10,355 nt of DNA from the NCBI GenBank assembly GCA_021779335.1, contig JAJYAW010000065.1, forward strand, positions 1-10,355, written 5' to 3'. Every line of letters begins with the position of its first letter. The stretch's first letter is position 1. The translations under genes and the position numbers were made by a program. Shown here piece by piece: positions 5,226 to 10,355 of this stretch. The notes below the pieces were generated by a model that was given only the letters and a program-made list of their open reading frames with translations, was not told the DNA's origin and ran no database searches. This DNA comes from Myxococcales bacterium (GTDB taxonomy: Bacteria; Myxococcota; Myxococcia; Myxococcales; Anaeromyxobacteraceae).

Positions 5226-5254
5226 GATGTACCCTCCCCGGGCGCCCCGGTCAA
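5226..5254 (-). promoter_or_regulatory. Possible sigma-70-type promoter for the secreted protein and tRNA-Gln
   Basis: On the reverse strand TTGACC (5249-5254) is followed after 17 bases by TACATC (5226-5231). The -35 is good and the -10 weak (3 of 6). The start point would fall very close to ATG 5213, giving a short or absent leader. It lies in the 62-base gap upstream of the gene and could drive both CDS and tRNA. Confidence 0.3.
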
Positions 5255-5275
5255 CGCCCGCGGTCACCCCCTGCC

Positions 5276-5821
5276 CTACCGCCAGACCCCGTAGGTCCGC
5301 CCCTTGTGCCCGGGCTGCCGCAGCACCAGGCCGCCCTTCTTGGCGGCGTCGCCGGCCCTGGGGCCGATCCAGTAGCCCTTGGGGTCGCTGCGCCGCCAGC
5401 TCTTGCGGAAGAAGTCGTGCAGCTCGTCGAAGACGAAGGTCAGGCCGCGCGGCTTGCCGCGCATGTCCTCGGTGGCGCCGGTGACGATGAGCTCGGCCCA
5501 GAGCCGCCCGCCCACCAGCTCGCCCGCCTCGTTCTCCAGCGAGCGCTCGTAGTGGAAGACCGGCGAGGGGATCTCCTCGATCTTGAGCATCCCCCGCTCC
5601 GGCCCGCGCTTGATGGGGTGGAACACCACCGGCGCCAGGGCCTCGAAGGCCAGGTAGTAGGTCGACTGATCGAGCGCGCCCACCGTCCGGTCGTTGGCGA
5701 GCGGCGCCTTCCAGCCGGGCGGGAAGAGCTCGGGGTAGAGGGTGACCTGGTGGCGGTCGAGGAGGCGGAAGAGCGCCTTCTCGTCCTCCGGGAGCATGAA
5801 GAAGTACAGGGTGGCGGCCAT
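5276..5821 (-). CDS. Conserved-looking hypothetical protein, unrecognised
   Basis: A 181-residue protein starting at ATG 5821 (reverse strand), only 12 bases after the stop of the upstream tandem-RLG gene, so probably in the same operon. There is no signal peptide or membrane segment. It begins with YFFMLPEDEKALFRLL, a pattern seen in small cytosolic proteins that open with a beta strand and a helix, and it is rich in aromatic residues (FHYERS, FDELHDFFRKSW, GYWIGP). The C-terminus is basic. I cannot name a family or activity. It contains no cysteine and no obvious catalytic triad or nucleotide-binding motif. Confidence 0.8.
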   Translation of the reverse strand: MAATLYFFMLPEDEKALFRLLDRHQVTLYPELFPPGWKAPLANDRTVGALDQSTYYLAFEALAPVVFHPIKRGPERGMLKIEEIPSPVFHYERSLENEAGELVGGRLWAELIVTGATEDMRGKPRGLTFVFDELHDFFRKSWRRSDPKGYWIGPRAGDAAKKGGLVLRQPGHKGRTYGVWR

Positions 5822-5833
5822 CGGCCGGGGACT

Positions 5834-7117
5834 CTACACCGCCCGGCCGGCCAGGTCGTCGTAGCTCTGCGCGATGCGCCCGGCCAGGATGAGGAGCTCC
5901 CCCAGATCCGAGCCGTCCACCAGCCCGCCGCGCCCGGCGTCGGCGTAGAGCACGTTGACCACCCGCCCCAGCGCCAGCACGGGCACCAGCAGCGCGCTCC
6001 GGGGCACGCCGCCGCCCAGCCCCTTGAGCAGCCGGATGTTGGACCAGGTCCGGGGGAGCGGGCCGAGGAAGGGGGCGCGGGTGGCGACCACCGTGTCCAC
6101 CACGCCCGGCACGCCGAGCGGCAGCCGGAGCCGGTGGACCGCGTCGGGCGTCAGGCCGGCGCCCAGCCCCGCCCAGCCGTGGGCCTCGCCGCCGTGCACG
6201 GTGAGGATGACGGCCCGCTCGAAGCGGGAGCGGGCGTAGCGGAGCACGGTGCGGGCGATGGTGTCGCGCTCGTCCACCCCCTCCAGGAAGCGGACCGCGT
6301 CGCCGAAGGAGAGCGCCGAGGGCTCCGCCGCCGCGCGCCCGGCCGGGTGGGGCGCCTCGGGCGCCGGCCGCTCGAGCGCGGTGGGGGGCTGGTGGCCAGG
6401 GCGCGCCGTCAGCGCCTCCAGCACCTCCAGCGTGAGCGGGGGGGCGTCGCGATCGAGGAGCGCGGGGTCCGCCGCGGGCGCCGCGGCCGCGCCAGGGGTC
6501 GCCAGGGCCGGGGCGAGGGCGGCCAGCTCGCCGGGGGGCGGCGTGACGGTCATCCCCGCCTTGGCGTACAGGTCGTTGAACTCGGCCTCGTCGATGAGGT
6601 CGCCAGGGGCCCCGGCCGGCGCGACGGGCACGGGCGCCGGCGCCAGGGCGCGCCGCCCCATGTCGAGGCCGCGGTGCTCCCGGGCGATCCCGTAGGCGCG
6701 GTTGAGCGTGCGCCACAGCCGGGCCTCGGGCACCACGAAGGCGTGCACGCTCTTGCCGGTGGCGAAGGCCACCTCGTCGAGCATCCGCAGGTCGCGGGGA
6801 TCGCGCGCCAGCACGGCGAGCCGGCGCTCCGCCAGGAGGTACGGGACCACGTCCCAGCGCTCGGCGAGCCGCCGATCGAGGAGCCGGAGCGCCTTGGGAT
6901 CCGGGGGCAGGTCGCCGTAGAGGGCCGGGGAGCCGGTCTGCCGGCCCAGGGCGAAGGCGAGCACGTCCTCGCTCACGGCGCCCAGCTCCATCAGGTTGGT
7001 GCCGAGGCGGCCCCCGAAGACGGCCTGGTTCTGCAGCGCCTGGCGCACCCCCTCGGGGGCGCAGGCGCCTTCCTCGACCAGGAGCTCTCCGATCCGCCGC
7101 TGCATGGGCGGAGTCAT
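5834..7117 (-). CDS. Tandem-RLG (MshEN/GspE_N-like) protein with GAF-like C-terminus, no ATPase
   Basis: A 427-residue protein (reverse strand, ATG 7117). The N-terminus has two 24-residue repeats of the type found in the N-domain of type II secretion and type IV pilus ATPases: RIGELLVEEG to Q31 (from R8) and RLGTNLMELG to Q60 (from R37). A compact domain follows to about residue 150. In MshE-type proteins such repeats bind cyclic di-GMP. A long alanine/proline-rich linker (about 165-260) leads to a C-terminal domain (about 265-420) with a GAF-like pattern, including PLGVPGVVDTVVATRAPFLG and VLALGRVVNVLYAD. There is no Walker A or B motif, so it is not a secretion motor. It is probably a cytoplasmic ligand-responsive regulator or adaptor, co-transcribed with the fumarase-like gene 38 bases upstream and the next gene 12 bases downstream. 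Cyclic di-GMP binding is inferred. Confidence 0.82.
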   Translation of the reverse strand: MTPPMQRRIGELLVEEGACAPEGVRQALQNQAVFGGRLGTNLMELGAVSEDVLAFALGRQTGSPALYGDLPPDPKALRLLDRRLAERWDVVPYLLAERRLAVLARDPRDLRMLDEVAFATGKSVHAFVVPEARLWRTLNRAYGIAREHRGLDMGRRALAPAPVPVAPAGAPGDLIDEAEFNDLYAKAGMTVTPPPGELAALAPALATPGAAAAPAADPALLDRDAPPLTLEVLEALTARPGHQPPTALERPAPEAPHPAGRAAAEPSALSFGDAVRFLEGVDERDTIARTVLRYARSRFERAVILTVHGGEAHGWAGLGAGLTPDAVHRLRLPLGVPGVVDTVVATRAPFLGPLPRTWSNIRLLKGLGGGVPRSALLVPVLALGRVVNVLYADAGRGGLVDGSDLGELLILAGRIAQSYDDLAGRAV

Positions 7118-7155
7118 GGTAGCGCGCCAGGCGCTGCGCTAGCCAGACGCACCGT

Positions 7156-8610
7156 TCAGCGGCCGCCCCTGCCCCCTCCGGGCGGCCCCTCACCCCGCCC
7201 GGGCCGGGTCAGCCGCGCCGGGTCGAGCAGCCGCCTCGCCTGGGCCGGCGTGAGCCCTCCCAGCTCGACGGCCACCTCCAGGATGGAGCGGCCGCTCTCG
7301 ACCGACGCCTTCACGATGCCGGCGGCCCGCTCGTACCCCAGTCGCGGCGCCAGCGCCGTGGCCAGGCTCACCGTCCGCTCGGCGTAGTGGCGGGCCCGGG
7401 CCCGGTCCGCCTGGAGGCCGCGGGCGCAGCGGACGTCGAAGGCGCGGACCGCCGCGGCCTGGATCTGCAGGGCGTGGCACAGGTCCCAGGCCACCAGCGG
7501 CATCATCACGTTGAGCTCGAGCTGGCCGCCCGAGGCGGCGGCGGCGATGGCGGCGTCGAGCCCGATGACCTGGTAGCTCACCATGGCCAGCATCTCCGCC
7601 ATGGAGGGGTTCACCTTGCCGGGCATGATGGAGGAGCCGGGCTGCACGGCCGGCAGGCGCAGCTCGCCCAGGCCCGAGGTGGGGCCGCTGCCGAGCAGCC
7701 GCACGTCGCCGCCGATGCGCAGGAGCTCCACGGCGGCCCCGCGCAACGCGCCGGAGAGGGCCACGAAGGGGGCCAGCGACTGCATGGCGCCGGTCAGGCT
7801 GGGTGCGGCGCCGAGCGGCACGCCGGTGAGGCGGGACAGCTCGGCCACCACCAGCGCCTGGTAGCGCGGGTGGGCGTTGAGGCCGGTGCCCACCGCCGTC
7901 CCGCCGAGCCCCAGGAGCGACAGCTCGGGCAGGGCGTCGCGGACGCGGCCGGCGGCGCCGCGCAGCGCGGCGGCCCAGCCGGAGACCTCCTGGCCGAGCC
8001 GGACGGGGGTGGCGTCCATCAGGTGGGTGCGCCCGGCCTTGACGACGCCGTCCCAGCCGCGCGCCTTCCGCTCGAGGGTGGCGGCCAGCGCCGAGAGCGC
8101 CCCGATGACCGCCGGCGCCAGCTCCAGCGCCGCCAGCCGCATGGCGGTGGGGAAGACGTCGTTGGTCGACTGCCCCAGGTTGACGTGGTCGTTCGGATCG
8201 ACGAGCGCCCGGTCGCCGCGCCGGCCGCCCAGGAGCTCGCAGGCCCGGTTGGCCAGCACCTCGTTGACGTTCATGTGGTGCGAGGTGCCGGCGCCCGCCT
8301 GGTAGGCGTCCACCACGAACTGGTCGCGCCAGCGGCCGCCCAGGACCTCGCGCGCCGCCCGCTCGATGGCCTGCGCCTTGCGGCGGGGGAGGAGCCCGAG
8401 CACCCCGTTGACCCGCGCCGCCGCCAGCTTGACGCGGACGGTGGCGTCCACGAGGGCCGGGTGGGCGGTCAGGCCGGAGATGGGGAAGTTCTGCACGGCG
8501 CGGCCGGTCTGCGCGCCCCAGAGGGCGGCCGCCGGGACGCGGACCTCGCCCATGGTGTCGTGCTCGGTGCGGGTGCGGGGGCGCGGCGGGCTCCGGCGCG
8601 TGGTGGGCAT
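7156..8610 (-). CDS. fumC: Class II fumarase-like enzyme (fumarase/aspartase superfamily)
   Basis: A 484-residue enzyme (reverse strand, ATG 8610), a little longer than the usual 460-470 because of a basic N-terminal stretch and a glycine-rich tail. Superfamily blocks occur in order: EHDTMGEVRVP (from residue 16), NPND-type DPNDHVNLGQSTND (138-151), GRTHLMDATP (catalytic-site His196), GLGGTAVGTGLNAHP (234-248), and the signature loop GSSIMPGKVNP (325-335) with the presumed catalytic Ser326/327 region. His196 in GRTH and GK in the loop favour fumarase (malate/fumarate, TCA cycle); aspartases normally have GRTQ and AKVNP there. Some positions are mixed: AVQPGSS and SHHMNVNEV are not textbook FumC, so aspartase or another lyase of this family is not excluded. 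A 38-base gap to the next gene suggests co-transcription. Confidence 0.9.
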   Translation of the reverse strand: MPTTRRSPPRPRTRTEHDTMGEVRVPAAALWGAQTGRAVQNFPISGLTAHPALVDATVRVKLAAARVNGVLGLLPRRKAQAIERAAREVLGGRWRDQFVVDAYQAGAGTSHHMNVNEVLANRACELLGGRRGDRALVDPNDHVNLGQSTNDVFPTAMRLAALELAPAVIGALSALAATLERKARGWDGVVKAGRTHLMDATPVRLGQEVSGWAAALRGAAGRVRDALPELSLLGLGGTAVGTGLNAHPRYQALVVAELSRLTGVPLGAAPSLTGAMQSLAPFVALSGALRGAAVELLRIGGDVRLLGSGPTSGLGELRLPAVQPGSSIMPGKVNPSMAEMLAMVSYQVIGLDAAIAAAASGGQLELNVMMPLVAWDLCHALQIQAAAVRAFDVRCARGLQADRARARHYAERTVSLATALAPRLGYERAAGIVKASVESGRSILEVAVELGGLTPAQARRLLDPARLTRPGRGEGPPGGGRGGR

Positions 8611-8631
8611 CCCGGGAGCGTAGCGCGCCCC

Positions 8632-8650
8632 GGCCCGGACTGCCCGGGCC
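8632..8650 (-). terminator. GC-rich hairpin between the exported protein and the fumarase
   Basis: Bases 8632-8638 pair with 8644-8650 (7 bp, all G-C) around a 5-base loop, in the 64-base gap after the stop at 8675. No T-run follows on the reverse strand, so it is at best a weak or factor-assisted terminator, or part of the fumarase leader. Confidence 0.3.
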
Positions 8651-8674
8651 CGAAGAGGGGCGCCGTCCGTCGCC

Positions 8675-8983
8675 CTACTTCTCGAGCGCGATCTCCTGCG
8701 CGCGGGCGCCGTCGTCGACCACGTACCAGACCCGGACCTTCTGGCCGGCCTGGAGGGTGGCCGGCGAGCCGACGGGCTTCCCGGCCGCGTCGAAGACCTG
8801 CACGTCGGCGCCCGCCTTGAAGGTGACCAGCCCGGCCGCGCAGCGCACCTCGAGCAGGCCCTTGGCGGCGTCGACCGAGACCACCACGCCCGGGTCGAAC
8901 TTGGTCCGGTCGGTGACGGCGGTGACGCGCGGCGCGGGGAACGGCGAGGCGGCGAGCAGCAGGGCGGCGACCAGGGCGTTCAT
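8675..8983 (-). CDS. Small exported beta-rich (OB-fold-like) protein
   Basis: A 102-residue protein (reverse strand, ATG 8983). A short hydrophobic leader (about residues 2-16, LVAALLLAASPFPA) suggests export, though it lacks basic residues at the start. The remainder reads as alternating beta strands: VVVSVDAAKGLLEVRC, TFKAGADVQVFDAAGK, LQAGQKVRVWYVVDDG. This order resembles small bacterial single-domain OB-fold proteins of the DUF5666 kind, whose role is unknown. One cysteine (in EVRCAAG) cannot form an internal disulfide. It is transcribed away from the divergent kinase gene with a 161-base gap between the starts. Confidence 0.75.
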   Translation of the reverse strand: MNALVAALLLAASPFPAPRVTAVTDRTKFDPGVVVSVDAAKGLLEVRCAAGLVTFKAGADVQVFDAAGKPVGSPATLQAGQKVRVWYVVDDGARAQEIALEK

Positions 8984-9144
8984 GGCGGCCCAGTATGGCG
9001 CGCCGCGAGGCGCGATGCCAGCCGCGGGGGGGCCGGGCCCGCTCGCCAGGGTCGCCGGCGACCGGGGGGGTGGCGATCCCCGCGCCGGGTGCGGTAGAGT
9101 TCACCAGGAGCGCGAGTGGAACGGCTCCGGCCCGGGGGGGCCAC

Positions 9145-10344
9145 ATGATCGACGCGCAGCATTCGCCTCGGCCTTCCACCTGGTTCCTGCCCGCCGAGCG
9201 GGCCTCGTCGGCGACGCTCGAGGCCCAGATCGCCTGGGCCCTGACCAACCCGGTCATCGACGCGATCCTCTCGACCTGGTCGGGCGCGGCGGCGGTGCTC
9301 AACACGCACCGGCAGATCGTGGCGCTCAACGCCAGCTACCTCGAGGCCGTCGGCCTGGAGGATCCCGCCGCCGCCCTGGGGCTGCGCCCCGGCGAGGCCA
9401 TCGGCTGCGGCCACGCGCGGGAGCACCCGGGCGGCTGCGGCACCTCGCGCGCCTGCGGCGCCTGCGGCGCCGCCATCGCCATCGTGGCCGCCATGGCCCG
9501 CGAGCGGCCGGAGGGGCGCGACTGCTTCGTCACCGTCCCGCGCCAGGGCCAGGAGGTCGACCTCGATCTCGAGGTCCACGCGGCGCCGCTCGACCTGGAC
9601 GGGCAGTCCTTCACGCTGCTCACGCTGGCCGACGTCTCTGCCGACCGCCGGCGCGCCGCCCTGGAGAGGGCCTTCTTCCACGACCTCTCCAACCTGGTGG
9701 CCGGCCTCTCCGGCGCCTGCCAGGCGCTGGACGACGCCGCGCCGGCGGAGCGGACCGCCGCCGCCGACGACGTGCGCCTCCTCGCCGCCCGGCTCGCGCG
9801 CGAGGTGCAGGTGCAGCGGGCCATCTCCTCCGCCCGACCCGGCGCGCTCGGGGTCTCGGTGGAGCGGCTGCCGGTGGCCCGGGTGGTGACCCAGCTGCAG
9901 AGGCTCTTCCAGCACCACCCGGCGGCGGCGGGCAAGGCGCTGGCGGTGGCGCCGCCGCCCGAGGCCGCCATCGACACCGACGCCTTCCTGCTCCACCGCG
10001 TCGTCACCAACATGCTGCTGAACGCCTTCGAGGCCAGCGCCGCGGGTGGCCAGGTGCGGCTCTCGGTGGAGGAGCAGGCGGACGGGGTGCTCTTCCGGGT
10101 CTGGAACGCCGGCGCCATCCCGGCGGCCCACGCCGCCCGGATCTTCCACCGCTTCTTCTCCACCAAGGCGGGCGAGGGGCGCGGCCACGGCACCTACGTC
10201 ATGAAGCTCTTCGGCGAGACCTACCTGCACGGCAGGTTGGGCTTCACCAGCAGCCCGGAGGGCGGCACCGCCTTCGAGCTCCGGCTGCCCCGCTCGCTGG
10301 GCACGCCGGTCCCGCCCTGGGCCCGGGGCGCCCACCCGGCGTGA
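9145..10344 (+). CDS. PAS-domain sensor histidine kinase with a four-cysteine motif
   Basis: A 399-residue protein. The frame is open further upstream, but ATG 9145 gives the first plausible N-terminus. There is no signal peptide or transmembrane segment, so it is a cytosolic sensor. A PAS-like domain (about 40-168) carries Cys88, Cys98, Cys104 and Cys107 in IGCGHAREHPGGCGTSRAC followed by GAC, with nearby His90 and His94: a candidate metal, Fe-S or redox site. The phosphoacceptor is His179 in FFHDLSN. The ATPase domain has the N-box NMLLNAFEA (N289, N293), a G1-like box with Asn321 in place of the usual Asp (VWNAG), FFSTK, and the G2 box GRGHGTY (345-351). It would autophosphorylate and pass phosphate to a response regulator, but none is encoded in the window. 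No promoter stands out in the divergent gap upstream. Confidence 0.9.
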   Translation: MIDAQHSPRPSTWFLPAERASSATLEAQIAWALTNPVIDAILSTWSGAAAVLNTHRQIVALNASYLEAVGLEDPAAALGLRPGEAIGCGHAREHPGGCGTSRACGACGAAIAIVAAMARERPEGRDCFVTVPRQGQEVDLDLEVHAAPLDLDGQSFTLLTLADVSADRRRAALERAFFHDLSNLVAGLSGACQALDDAAPAERTAAADDVRLLAARLAREVQVQRAISSARPGALGVSVERLPVARVVTQLQRLFQHHPAAAGKALAVAPPPEAAIDTDAFLLHRVVTNMLLNAFEASAAGGQVRLSVEEQADGVLFRVWNAGAIPAAHAARIFHRFFSTKAGEGRGHGTYVMKLFGETYLHGRLGFTSSPEGGTAFELRLPRSLGTPVPPWARGAHPA

Positions 10345-10355
10345 CGGAGGCGCCG

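Noticed and set aside
4866..7193. A 775-codon - strand ORF spanning several genes
   Set aside because: Only its last 115 codons (4866-5213) are a real gene. The rest is arginine/alanine/glycine-rich shadow of the two - strand genes above it in another frame, a common artefact at this GC content.
5306..7387. A 693-codon + strand ORF
   Set aside because: Low-complexity composition and full overlap with genes that have recognisable domains on the other strand; it is an antisense shadow.

Overview
The window is very GC-rich (G or C in almost every third codon position). Its chromosomal part encodes a type II secretion ATPase N-terminal-type domain protein, a class II fumarase/aspartase and a cysteine-containing PAS histidine kinase. 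Together these suggest a myxobacterium-like Deltaproteobacterium (Myxococcota), with Anaeromyxobacter or a relative as the best guess. The taxonomic call is inference from composition and gene style, not from a marker gene.

Left part (1 to about 4790): the right-hand end of an integrated phage-like element. A tightly packed + strand run (38-3136) holds two related, probably beta-rich proteins of unknown function, then five small coupled genes. Each of the five carries a single hydrophobic or transmembrane segment, and one of them is a membrane-anchored glucosaminidase-like lysin. This is either an enlarged lysis cassette of a tailed prophage or the membrane-protein block of a membrane-containing virus; the window alone cannot decide. 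A 315-base non-coding stretch follows (3137-3451). It is packed with strong stem-loops, three of which expose the same 8-base word or its complement in the loop, and it ends in a terminator-like hairpin just before the ribosome binding site of a tyrosine recombinase (3452-4507). A small cysteine-containing ORF (4495-4923) overlaps the integrase end, and a run of four further hairpins lies inside it.

Junction (4792-4861): a tRNA-Gln(CTG) gene on the - strand has its 3' end facing the integrase. This is the usual geometry for a tyrosine-recombinase element that rebuilds the 3' part of the tRNA it enters. The anticodon stem has a T-T mismatch at 31/39, which may mark where host and element halves were joined. 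The small ORF 4495-4923 has no stop before the junction and runs antisense through the tRNA into host DNA, so its present C-terminus is a product of integration.

Right part (4866-10355): chromosome. Five - strand genes read leftward toward the tRNA: a small secreted protein ending 4 bases before the tRNA, an unrecognised 181-residue protein, a tandem-RLG (MshEN/GspE_N-like) protein with a GAF-like C-terminus and no ATPase, a class II fumarase-like enzyme, and a small exported OB-fold-like protein. A divergent + strand PAS histidine kinase (9145-10344) closes the window.
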